From contig JALSIM010000039.1 in NCBI GenBank assembly GCA_026990035.1, positions 1-64,000 of the forward strand: a DNA stretch of 64,000 nt, read 5' to 3'. Below the pieces are notes generated by a model. It made no database searches and had not been told where the DNA came from. It saw only the letters and a program-made list of their open reading frames with translations. The stretch is from Alphaproteobacteria bacterium (GTDB taxonomy: Bacteria > Pseudomonadota > Alphaproteobacteria > Geminicoccales > Geminicoccaceae). A program made the translations under genes and the position numbers. Of the stretch, positions 26,158 to 33,944 are shown piece after piece. The first letter of the stretch is position 1. Each line of letters starts with the position of its first letter.

Positions 26158-28104
26158 GTGACCGACAGGCCGAGACCGCTGGATGTGGTCTGCATCGGAC
26201 GATCCTCCGTCGATCTCTACGGCGAGCAGGTCGGTGGCCGGCTCGAGGAGATGGCGAGCTTCGCCAAATACGTGGGCGGATGCCCGACCAACATCGCCGT
26301 CGGCTCGGCACGGCTGGGGCTGAAGTCGGGGCTGATCACCAGGGTCGGCGACGAACACATGGGCCGTTTCCTGCGCGAACAGCTCGAACGGGAAGGTGTC
26401 GATACCCGCTTCGTGATCACCGATCCGGCGCGGCTCACCGCCCTCGTCATCCTCGGCATCCGCGACAAGCACAGCTTTCCGCTCATCTTCTACCGCGAGA
26501 ACTGCGCCGATGCCGCCCTTTCGGAAGAGGACATCGAGGAGGACTACATCGCCGCCACCCGGGCCGTCGTCGTCACCGGCACCCATTTCAGCCGCGCCAA
26601 CCTCGACGCCGCCTCGCGCAAGGCGATGGCGCTCGCGCGCCGGCACGGCGCCCGGGTGATCTTCGACATCGACTACCGCCCGGTGCTCTGGGGCCTCACC
26701 GGTCACGGGGCGGGCGAGGAGCGATTCGTCGCCGACGACCGGGTGACGGCCCATCTCCAGAGCATCGTCCCGGGCTGCGACGTGGTGGTCGGTACCGAGG
26801 AGGAAATCCACATCGCCGGCGGGACCACCGACACGCTGGCGGCGGTACGGCGACTGCGAGAACTAGCGCCGGGGGCGCTGATCCTCGTCAAGCGGGGGCC
26901 GATGGGATGCACCGCCTTCCCCGGCGAGATCCCGGACGATCTCGAAAAGGGCGTGCACGGACCCGGCTTCCCGGTCGAGGTCTACAACGTGCTGGGGGCC
27001 GGCGATGCCTTCATGAGCGGTTTCCTGCGCGGCTATCTGCGGGATCTGCCGCTCGCGGAATCCCTGCGTTTGGCCAATGCCTGCGGCGCCTTCGCGGTGT
27101 CGCGCCACGGCTGCGCCCCGGCGGTGCCGAGCTGGACCGAGCTCGACTGGTTCCTGCGGCACGGCAGCGGTGAACGGGAGCTGCGCAAGGATCGCCGGCT
27201 CGAACACATCCACTGGGCCACCACCCGCGACCGCCGGTGGCCGCAGCTCCTGGCCTTCGCCGCCGACCACCGCCGCCAGTTCGAGGAGCTGGCGACGCGC
27301 AGCGGCCGCGATCTCGAGGCCATCGGCCGGTTCAAGGACCTCGCCCTCGAGGCCGCGGCCCGGGCCGCGGCGGGGCGCGCCGATGCCGGTATCCTGCTCG
27401 ACGATCGCTACGCCGGCGACGCCCTCGCCCGGGCCGCCGATCTCGGATGCTGGATCGGCCGCCCCATCGAGGAGCCGGGAGCGGTGCCGCTGCGCTTCGA
27501 CGACGCCCGGGATCTCGGCACCCGCCTGCGCGAGTGGCCGCGGACGCACTGTGTCAAATGCCTCGTCTTCTATCATCCCGACGATCCCGAGGCTCTGCGG
27601 GAACGGCAGGAGGATCGGCTCCTGGCCCTGTTCGAGGCGGCGCGGGGCACCGGTCACGAGCTGCTCCTCGAAGTGATCCCCGACCGCACCGGGAACCGCG
27701 TCGCCACCGATACGCTGGCGCGGGTGCTGGATCGGTTCTACGATCTCGGCATCATGCCGGATTGGTGGAAGCTGCCCGATCCCGGCAGTGATGCCGCCTG
27801 GGAGGCGGTCACCGCGGTCGTCGAACGCCGGGATCCCTGGTGTCGCGGCGTCCTCCTGCTCGGGCTCGATGCCCCGGAAGCGGTGCTCGCCGAGAGTTTC
27901 GCCCGGGCGGCCGGGCATCCGCTCTGCAAGGGCTTCGCCGTCGGTCGGACGATCTTCGGCGGCGCCGCCGAACGGTGGTTCCGGGGCGAGATCGACGATG
28001 CCGGGGCGATCGCCGAGATGGCGGACCGCTACCGCCGGCTGATCGCGCTGTGGGAGCGGGCGCGGGGATCCGCCGGCGCGGCCCGTGTCCCCGGGGGAGG
28101 ATGA
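26158..28104 (+). CDS. iolC: Bifunctional 5-dehydro-2-deoxygluconokinase / DUF2090 aldolase (IolC fusion)
   Basis: 648 residues in two parts. Residues 1 to about 315 are a PfkB kinase (VCIGRSSVDLYGEQ, VGGCPTN and NVLGAGDAFMSGFLRG with catalytic D283), which phosphorylates 5-dehydro-2-deoxygluconate. From about 340 to the end is DUF2090, an aldolase-like domain that in such fusions is thought to cleave the phosphorylated product to dihydroxyacetone phosphate and malonate semialdehyde, the IolJ step. GTG 26158 has GGGAGGG at good distance; ATG 26137 is a weaker alternative. It is followed by iolB one base after the stop; iolD and iolE, which often sit between them, are absent. Confidence 0.92.
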   Translation: MTDRPRPLDVVCIGRSSVDLYGEQVGGRLEEMASFAKYVGGCPTNIAVGSARLGLKSGLITRVGDEHMGRFLREQLEREGVDTRFVITDPARLTALVILGIRDKHSFPLIFYRENCADAALSEEDIEEDYIAATRAVVVTGTHFSRANLDAASRKAMALARRHGARVIFDIDYRPVLWGLTGHGAGEERFVADDRVTAHLQSIVPGCDVVVGTEEEIHIAGGTTDTLAAVRRLRELAPGALILVKRGPMGCTAFPGEIPDDLEKGVHGPGFPVEVYNVLGAGDAFMSGFLRGYLRDLPLAESLRLANACGAFAVSRHGCAPAVPSWTELDWFLRHGSGERELRKDRRLEHIHWATTRDRRWPQLLAFAADHRRQFEELATRSGRDLEAIGRFKDLALEAAARAAAGRADAGILLDDRYAGDALARAADLGCWIGRPIEEPGAVPLRFDDARDLGTRLREWPRTHCVKCLVFYHPDDPEALRERQEDRLLALFEAARGTGHELLLEVIPDRTGNRVATDTLARVLDRFYDLGIMPDWWKLPDPGSDAAWEAVTAVVERRDPWCRGVLLLGLDAPEAVLAESFARAAGHPLCKGFAVGRTIFGGAAERWFRGEIDDAGAIAEMADRYRRLIALWERARGSAGAARVPGGG

Positions 28105-28105
28105 G

Positions 28106-28918
28106 ATGGCCGATCTTCTGCTCAAGAACCGCGGACCCGACGCCACCGGGCTGGTCCACCGGGTCACCCCGGAAAGCGCCGGCTGGGAGCATGTCGGCTT
28201 CGAGCTCTGGCAACTCGCGCCGGGACAGCGCCTCGCGCAGGCGGGCGACGATCGCGAGCGGTGCCTGGTGCTGATCGGTGGTCGGGCCGACATCCGCACC
28301 GACGGGCGGCACTGGGCGGATCTGGGAGACCGCGCGGACCCCTTCGAGGATCGCAACCCTCACGCCGTCTACCTGCCCGCCGGCTACGGCTTCGAGCTGG
28401 TCGCGACGCGTGCCCTCGAACTCGCCGTCTGCTCGGCCCCCGGGGGTGGATCCCACCGACCGCGGCTGATCCGCCCGGAGGACATCGCCCGCAGCACCCG
28501 CGGAACCGGGACCAACACCCGCCACATCCGCGACATCCTGCCGGAGACCGAGCCCGCGCACAGCCTGCTGGTGGTGGAGGTGATCACCCCCGGCGGCCAC
28601 TGGTCGAGCTACCCCTCCCACAAGCACGACACCGACAATCCGCCCGAGGAGTCCCGGCTCGAGGAGACCTACTACCACCGCCTCCGACCGGCACAGGGCT
28701 TCGCCTTCCAGCGGGTCTACACCGACGACCGCTCCCTCGACGTCTCGATGGCGGTGGAGGACGGGGAGCTGGTGATGGTACCCCGGGGCTATCATCCCTG
28801 CGCCGCCGCCCACGGGTACGATCTCTATTATCTCAACGTCATGGCCGGGCCGAAGCGGATCTGGCGGTTCACCACCGAGCCCGCCCATCGCTGGCTGCTG
28901 GAGTCACAGGAGTCATAG
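28106..28918 (+). CDS. iolB: 5-deoxy-glucuronate isomerase IolB
   Basis: 270-residue bicupin that converts 5-deoxy-D-glucuronate to 5-dehydro-2-deoxy-D-gluconate, the IolC substrate. The metal site is in SSYPSHKHD and the following EETYYHRL; the second part carries VPRGYHPCAAAHGYDLYYLN. Length is normal. A strong GGGGGAGG lies just before the ATG. It ends the visible inositol gene set. Confidence 0.94.
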   Translation: MADLLLKNRGPDATGLVHRVTPESAGWEHVGFELWQLAPGQRLAQAGDDRERCLVLIGGRADIRTDGRHWADLGDRADPFEDRNPHAVYLPAGYGFELVATRALELAVCSAPGGGSHRPRLIRPEDIARSTRGTGTNTRHIRDILPETEPAHSLLVVEVITPGGHWSSYPSHKHDTDNPPEESRLEETYYHRLRPAQGFAFQRVYTDDRSLDVSMAVEDGELVMVPRGYHPCAAAHGYDLYYLNVMAGPKRIWRFTTEPAHRWLLESQES

Positions 28919-28921
28919 AGG

Positions 28922-28953
28922 AAAAAAAACGGGCGGCGCCGCAGCGTCCGCCC
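28922..28953 (-). terminator. Minus-oriented intrinsic terminator signal
   Basis: On the minus strand an imperfect G+C-rich hairpin (stem ends GGGCGG 28931-28936 / CCGCCC 28948-28953) is followed, after one G, by eight T residues (complement of 28922-28929). It is oriented against iolB and would stop antisense or read-through transcripts coming from the right. On the plus strand it still gives a stem-loop after iolB but no U-tract. Confidence 0.5.
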
Positions 28954-29279
28954 CCGTGACTCCGGTGCCTCTATCTTCGCCGGCACGCGTTTCCATCCCT
29001 GGCGCAGGTCCGTATCCGATCCGGCGTTCCGCAGGGCCCGCCAATCCGGACGGGGCGTCTTGCCGGCCCGCCCTCGGCGGTCGCCGGTGCCGCATCCCGC
29101 CCACCGGGCCGATTCCTCCAAAATCGGGTCCATTCTGCGATCGTGCGGGAGGCTGTCCACGGCGCGAATCGGGCATTTCGACCAACGTCCGATTCACGCC
29201 CGAATTGCGCCGAATGCACAATTGTGAGACATGACCGGTCGGGCTCGAGCGACTGCGCGGACCGGGCAGGGGGAGCGCG
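28954..29279. other. Intergenic region before the helix-turn-helix gene
   Basis: About 325 bp without a convincing gene. The last 60 bp are palindrome-rich: a perfect CACAATTGTG (29217-29226) and an imperfect pair GCGAATCGGGC (29164-29174) / GCCCGAATTGCGC (29198-29210). This is the probable promoter/operator of the downstream regulator, which may bind it itself. Confidence 0.45.
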
Positions 29280-30068
29280 ATGGCGAAAACCCTGGGGCAG
29301 GTGCTGCGGGAACGACGCATACGGCTGGGCGAAACGCAGGAGGCGGCCGCCTACCGGATCGGTTGTGACATCGCGACCCTCGGCCGCTGGGAACGGCACC
29401 GTGCCCGGGCGACCTCCTGTCGCGAGGCGCTCCGCGCCTATCTCGACTGCGACCGGCGAACCTTCGAAGAACTGCTCGTGGCCCAGGCGGAAGCGGTCGA
29501 ACGACGGCGATGCCGGCGGCCGAGGCCGCGCCCCCGGCACCGCTCCGATCCACCGGTGGCGCGGCTCCCGGGCGAGGAAGGCGCCGTCACCCCGTCCGGG
29601 GACGAGGGCTCGGCGAGCCGTACCGCCGCGTTGCGGCGGGTCTGGAACTCGCGGGAGATGCTTCTCGCCCGGCGCCGGATCTGCGAACTCGCATGCCGCG
29701 GCGCCGTGGGGACCGGCGGTCCGCAGGCGGAGCTCCTCGGCTTCTTCGAGGAGCTCCATCACTGTCTCGAGCGGGGCGAGATCTCGCGGCATTGCGCCTG
29801 GCTGGTATTCGGCCGTTTCGTGGATCTCTACCACGCCCTCCTCGGGGAGGCGGTCCGGACCTACCGGCGGGAGTTCGAGGACGACGGCCGTTACGCCGGC
29901 TTTCTGCTGCTGAAGCGGGAGCTCGACTCCCACGCCCGTGGCATCGGCGCCCGCATCCCCGACCTCCGCCATCTTCCGAAAATGCTGGCCGAGGAGCTGG
30001 AACAGACGGAACTGCTGCTCGCCCCCGGCGAGCCTGCCGGGCCCCGGCGTGCCCCCCCTCCGCCCTAG
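29280..30068 (+). CDS. XRE-type helix-turn-helix protein with DUF4760-like C-terminal domain
   Basis: 262 residues. The N-terminus is a Cro/C1-like helix-turn-helix (LGQVLRERRIRLGETQEAAA, then a recognition helix near CDIATLGRWERHR). A basic Arg/Pro linker follows (about 75-100). The helical C-terminal part contains FFEELHHCLERGEISRHCAW and FGRFVDLYHALLGEAVRTYR, which resembles DUF4760. The function is unknown; a DNA-binding regulator is the safest reading. GGGGGAG precedes the ATG. Its stop overlaps the stop of the convergent oxidoreductase by 4 bp. Confidence 0.72.
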   Translation: MAKTLGQVLRERRIRLGETQEAAAYRIGCDIATLGRWERHRARATSCREALRAYLDCDRRTFEELLVAQAEAVERRRCRRPRPRPRHRSDPPVARLPGEEGAVTPSGDEGSASRTAALRRVWNSREMLLARRRICELACRGAVGTGGPQAELLGFFEELHHCLERGEISRHCAWLVFGRFVDLYHALLGEAVRTYRREFEDDGRYAGFLLLKRELDSHARGIGARIPDLRHLPKMLAEELEQTELLLAPGEPAGPRRAPPPP

Positions 30069-31432
30069 GGCCACCGATCCCGGAAACCGTACCAGGCGTA
30101 GGCCGCGGCCAGATAGAGCGGGCGAAGGAAGGGCAGCGGAAAGCGCGGCAGGGGCCGCGACAAGAAGGCGGGAAGCGGTCCCTCGAAACCGCGTCCCGCG
30201 AGCCGGGCCGCGGCCGCGGCCCCGAGCCAACTTCCCATGGCCACCCCGTTGCCGTGGTAGGCGAGCGCCAGCCAGGCACCGGGCCGTTCCGGAACCGGGG
30301 CCAGATGCGGCAGGCGATCCCGCGACAGACAGGCGAACCCCCACCAGGCGTGATCGACCGTCACGTGCCGCCAGGCCGGAAAGCGTGCGGCGAAGGATTG
30401 CCGGAGCCGCGCCACCCGCCGTTCGAACGCCTCGGGCGCACCGGAAATGCCGCCGCGGGCGCCGAACAGCAGCCGATGATCGGGCAGCAGACGCATGTAG
30501 AAGAGCAGCCGGCGGGTGTCCGAGACGAGGGCCGGCACCGTCCAGCCCTGGGCCGTCCGCTCCGAGAGGGTGAGCGGCCGGGTCACGAGGATGCAGGAAA
30601 GCACCGGCAGCACCCGCCCGGCGAGCTCCGGGACGAGGTTTTCGGGCGTGTATCCGTTGGTCGCGACCAGCACCCGCGCGGCGCGCACCGTGCCGGTCGC
30701 GGTGTGCAGGCGATGTCGGCGCCCGTCGGTTTCCCAGGCGACCACCGGCGAACGCTCGTGCACCCGTGCGCCCTGTTCCACCGCCGCCCGCGCGAGGCCG
30801 CGCAGATAGCGCAACGGATGGAGTCCGAAGCCGTGCGGGATCACCAGAGCACCGTGGTTCTCCTCGAGATGCACCCCCTGTTCGCGCAGCTCTCCGGGTT
30901 CCAGAACCTCCCAGCTCTCGCCGAACAGCTCCGCCACTTCGCGCGCTTCCCGTTCGAGCGCTTCGCGGCGTCGCGGCCGGTGGGCGACGATCAGCTCCCC
31001 CTCGCCGCAACGCTGGAGATCGAGACGATGGCGCCCGGCGAGCTCGGCGACCATCCCGATCGCCGCCTTCTGGGCGGCGAACCAGGCGCGGGCTTCCGCC
31101 TCCCCGAAGCGCCGCCAGACCCCGCGCCAGCCGCGGCCGTCACCGCCCATGCAGCAGAAGCCGCCGTTGCGGCCCGAAGCGCCCCAGCCGATGACGCCGG
31201 CCTCCAGCACCCGCACCGAAAGACCGTGATCCCGGGCGAGATGGAGGGCCGCCGAAAGACCGGTGAAACCGCCGCCGATGATCGCCACATCGGCCGCCGC
31301 GTCGCCGGCGAGCGGATCGACCGCCACCGGCAGGGGGCCGCCCCGCCGATGCCAATAGGTGAGCGGCGGCCGGCGCCGGTCGTGGAGCTCGGTCTCGTGG
31401 ACGGGAGACGCCGTGGCGGCGAAGCTGGACAT
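30065..31432 (-). CDS. FAD-dependent amine oxidoreductase (PuuB/OrdL type)
   Basis: 455 residues of the DAO/glycine-oxidase-like flavoprotein family. The FAD loop is ADVAIIGGGFTGLSAALHLA (about 48-67), followed by GWGASGRNGGFC, where the family often holds its FAD contact, and a C-terminal YHGNGVAMGSWLG. An N-terminal YWHRRGGP segment is typical of the gamma-glutamylputrescine oxidase-like group. The substrate is probably an amine or amino acid; it may relate to the polyamine-type transporter 15 kb away, but that is speculation. Confidence 0.83.
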   Translation of the reverse strand: MSSFAATASPVHETELHDRRRPPLTYWHRRGGPLPVAVDPLAGDAAADVAIIGGGFTGLSAALHLARDHGLSVRVLEAGVIGWGASGRNGGFCCMGGDGRGWRGVWRRFGEAEARAWFAAQKAAIGMVAELAGRHRLDLQRCGEGELIVAHRPRRREALEREAREVAELFGESWEVLEPGELREQGVHLEENHGALVIPHGFGLHPLRYLRGLARAAVEQGARVHERSPVVAWETDGRRHRLHTATGTVRAARVLVATNGYTPENLVPELAGRVLPVLSCILVTRPLTLSERTAQGWTVPALVSDTRRLLFYMRLLPDHRLLFGARGGISGAPEAFERRVARLRQSFAARFPAWRHVTVDHAWWGFACLSRDRLPHLAPVPERPGAWLALAYHGNGVAMGSWLGAAAAARLAGRGFEGPLPAFLSRPLPRFPLPFLRPLYLAAAYAWYGFRDRWP

Positions 31433-31502
31433 CGGCTGCGGTCGGCACTAGCCATTGCGCGGAATGGTGGGGTGCCGACTGGGAAACACGCCCTTGGGGA
31501 GG

Positions 31503-32213
31503 ATGGTCAAGCCCGTTTTGCCGCCGGTGTACGATCTCGTCGTGATCGCGGGTGAGCGGGACGCGTTCACCCGGGCGTGCGAGCTCGCCCGCAGCCGGGT
31601 CCGGGACGGGCTGCTGGTCTGGAACGAACGGCCCGACCGCCTGCAGCTCGCCGTTCTCCTCGAGCCCGAGGCAGGGCTGGAAGAGAGCCTGCAGGTCGTC
31701 CCGCTGTTCACCCTGGCGGTGGGCGACGCCCTCGGCGGCTTCACCGCACCGACCCTGCCCCTCGCCCTGCGCTGGCCGGCCACGGTTCTGATCGACGGTG
31801 TGGAGCTCGCCCGTATCCGCTGGGCCCGGGGCGAGCCGCCGGTGCCGGGCGGGATCCCCCCCTGGATCGTTCTCGGCCTCGACGCGCCGATGCGCGAGCC
31901 CGCCGAGCCCGGAAGGATGCCGGATCGCATGACCGTCGAGGGCGCCGCCGGCGAGCCGGTGGCCGCGACCGCGATCGTCGAACGGATCGCCCGCCATTTC
32001 CTGGCCCGGGTTGATCGCTGGCAGGAGGAGGGTTTCGCCCCCATCGCCCGGGCCTGGAACCGGCGTCTCGACGGCCGCGGTCGCATCACGAGAATGGAGT
32101 TCGGAGAGGTCGAAGCCGCCGGAGTGGTCGAGGGGCTCGACGACCGGGGAGGGTTGCGCATCGGCGGCCGGTCGCTGTCCCTCCTCGATCTTCCCCCCGG
32201 GGCGCCGCCATGA
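31503..32213 (+). CDS. Biotin/lipoate-ligase-like protein (DUF4444 group) lacking catalytic residues
   Basis: 236 residues resembling biotin protein ligase (BirA catalytic fold). The LGDALGGF / LALRWPATVLIDGVELARI stretch aligns with the ligase LKWPND...GK..GIL region. The catalytic Lys and Asn-Asp are replaced (LRWPAT), and the GRGRxGR biotinyl-adenylate loop is missing. Related proteins in alphaproteobacteria sit beside formate dehydrogenase genes. A cofactor-handling or scaffold role in enzyme maturation is plausible; a ligase is unlikely. ATG 31503 directly abuts GGGGAGG, so translation may begin elsewhere (GTG 31527 or ATG 31464). The stop overlaps the next gene. Confidence 0.72.
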   Translation: MVKPVLPPVYDLVVIAGERDAFTRACELARSRVRDGLLVWNERPDRLQLAVLLEPEAGLEESLQVVPLFTLAVGDALGGFTAPTLPLALRWPATVLIDGVELARIRWARGEPPVPGGIPPWIVLGLDAPMREPAEPGRMPDRMTVEGAAGEPVAATAIVERIARHFLARVDRWQEEGFAPIARAWNRRLDGRGRITRMEFGEVEAAGVVEGLDDRGGLRIGGRSLSLLDLPPGAPP

Positions 32214-32698
32214 CCGTGCCGATGCTCCGCACCTTCCGCTTCGACGCCAGCGATCAGCGGGTGTTCGAGCGCGCCGCCGAACCCGGCGAATGGGCGGTCC
32301 CGGGCGGCTTCGTCTTCGCCGGCGACAGCGAGGCGACCCTCACCGGCAAACGCCGCCAGGCGTTCCGGAGCGGGTTTCTCGGTCTCCACAGCTTCGGCTG
32401 GTCGAGCTTCGCGATCGTCGCCGAAATCGAGGACAGCGAATTCGAGGGGCTGATCGAGCTCCTGGCCGACCGGTTCGTGCGGGAATTCGGGGCTCCCGAT
32501 CTCGCCGCGGCCCGTCCGGTGGCGCGGGCCGAGCTCGCCTTCGCCCGGGATCTCTGCTGCCATCCGCGCAACACGGTACTCGTCGTCGAACGCGAATTCT
32601 CCCCGGACGGGGTGCGCGAGCGCTTCCGGACCCTGCGGCCGGGGTCCGATCCGCTCCACGCCCGGATATGGGAAATCGTGGAGGAGGCGGACCGGTGA
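32210..32698 (+). CDS. DUF6505-like protein of the formate dehydrogenase neighbourhood
   Basis: 162 residues, no known fold assigned. It begins MTVPMLRTFRFDASDQRVFE and contains AAEPGEWAVPGGFVFA and RSGFLGLHSFGWSSFAIVAE, which I recognise as the DUF6505 family usually found next to alphaproteobacterial formate dehydrogenase loci. No signal peptide, membrane helix or Cys cluster is visible (one Cys pair CC near 121), so it is probably cytoplasmic. It overlaps both neighbours by 4 bp, so the trio is translationally coupled. Confidence 0.75.
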   Translation: MTVPMLRTFRFDASDQRVFERAAEPGEWAVPGGFVFAGDSEATLTGKRRQAFRSGFLGLHSFGWSSFAIVAEIEDSEFEGLIELLADRFVREFGAPDLAAARPVARAELAFARDLCCHPRNTVLVVEREFSPDGVRERFRTLRPGSDPLHARIWEIVEEADR

Positions 32699-33720
32699 CC
32701 GCCGGAAGCCGAACGTTCTGGCCCGATTGCGGGTTCGAGCTGCTGGCACGCGACGACCGCGGGCGGCTGCGGATCACCGACGATTTCCTGCGCCTCTATC
32801 TGCAGCGCCCGGAACTGGCGCCGGTGGCCGAAAGCTGTGCCGCGGAGCGGGCTCTCCACGCCGCCCTGATGGAGAACCCGCGCCGCCCCGTGACCCCGGT
32901 CAATCTCCTCCGCATCCGCGACCGGGACGCGATCGAGAACTGGGAGGTGTTCGTCGCCTTCCGCGACCGGCTGCTGGCCCAGGAGACGATCGAGGACGCC
33001 TATCTGTCACTGTTCCTCGAGCCGCTGCCGGCACTGCCGCCGCTGTTCGCCGATCATCTCGCCCAGCTCCTGCTCAGGGCGATCCTGGAGGTGCGGCCCG
33101 ATCCGCTGCGCCTGCGGGCGGCCGAGCTGTTCTTCCGGCCGCAGAAGGTGCGGATCGAGGAAGGGGCGATCCTGGTCGCCGACGAGGCGACTCTCGATCA
33201 GCTCGTGGAAACGGGCGGTTTCGGCGATCTCGGCCGTCTCGTGAAGGAGGCGGCGGGACGCCTGCGGACGGTGGAGCTGGACATTCTCGGCGAGGACAAC
33301 GCCCACATCTACTTCCAGCGCAGCGACCGCTTCGACACCGTGCTCGATCTGTCCTTCACCCGCCCGGGTCTCGACGCCCTCTGCCGGGTGCTGGAGGCCT
33401 GGCTCGCCCGCCTCCTCGACATCGCCGTCACCATCCAGCCCCTGGCCCGGGTCCGGGACGAGCACTGGCGCTGGCACATCGGGCTCGACGCCGAAGCCAC
33501 CGCCATCCTCAACGATCTCTACGAGGGCCGCGAGGTGGCGGAGGAGCGGCTGGCCCGGCTCCTCGCGCTGTTCCGGATGGAGTTCCGGGATCCGACGGTC
33601 CTGCCGGCGGGGCTTCGCGGCCGTCCGGTCTATCTGGGCATGGCGATGGACGCCCGCAACCGCCTGCGTCTCAAGCCTCAGAATCTGCTCGTCAACCTGC
33701 CGCTCGCGGAAGCGGCCTGA
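32695..33720 (+). CDS. DUF6352-like protein of the formate dehydrogenase neighbourhood
   Basis: 341 residues, soluble. It starts MTAGSRTFWPDCGFELLARD and continues RITDDFLRLYLQRPELAPV and NPRRPVTP, the pattern of DUF6352 as I recall it. Function unknown. The C-terminal half contains many acidic/hydrophobic helices and a DNAHIYFQRSDRFDTVLDLS stretch. The GTG start overlaps the preceding stop. Constant company with formate dehydrogenase genes suggests a role in its maturation or regulation (inferred). Confidence 0.78.
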   Translation: MTAGSRTFWPDCGFELLARDDRGRLRITDDFLRLYLQRPELAPVAESCAAERALHAALMENPRRPVTPVNLLRIRDRDAIENWEVFVAFRDRLLAQETIEDAYLSLFLEPLPALPPLFADHLAQLLLRAILEVRPDPLRLRAAELFFRPQKVRIEEGAILVADEATLDQLVETGGFGDLGRLVKEAAGRLRTVELDILGEDNAHIYFQRSDRFDTVLDLSFTRPGLDALCRVLEAWLARLLDIAVTIQPLARVRDEHWRWHIGLDAEATAILNDLYEGREVAEERLARLLALFRMEFRDPTVLPAGLRGRPVYLGMAMDARNRLRLKPQNLLVNLPLAEAA

Positions 33721-33734
33721 TCGGGGAACCGGCG

Positions 33735-33941
33735 ATGAACGAAGACACCTTCAACATGAGCGTGCGCAAGTTCCTGAAGAAGCTCGGCATCACCGCCCAG
33801 CGGGAGCTCGAGCGGAAGATCCGCGAAGCGCTCGCCGAGGGACGGCTGCGCGGCGACGAGGAGCTGGCCGTGACGGCCAAGGTGACCCTGGCCGAAGTCG
33901 GCCTGGAGCTGGACGTGGAAGGGAAGATCGCGCTCGAGTGA
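33735..33941 (+). CDS. DUF6494-like small protein
   Basis: 68 residues, highly charged. It starts MNEDTFNMSVRKFLKKLGIT and ends with ELDVEGKIALE. It matches the small DUF6494 proteins recalled from the same loci: a short helical part (RELERKIREALAEGRLRGDE) followed by two or three strands. No catalytic residues are visible; it may be a partner or adaptor subunit. It lies 14 bp after DUF6352 and converges with the polyferredoxin gene (3-bp gap). Confidence 0.78.
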   Translation: MNEDTFNMSVRKFLKKLGITAQRELERKIREALAEGRLRGDEELAVTAKVTLAEVGLELDVEGKIALE

Positions 33942-33944
33942 CCG

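Noticed and set aside
28919-29279. A small gene in the intergenic region before the helix-turn-helix gene
   Set aside because: Short frames on both strands lack ribosome-binding sites and recognisable composition; palindromes suggest a regulatory region.
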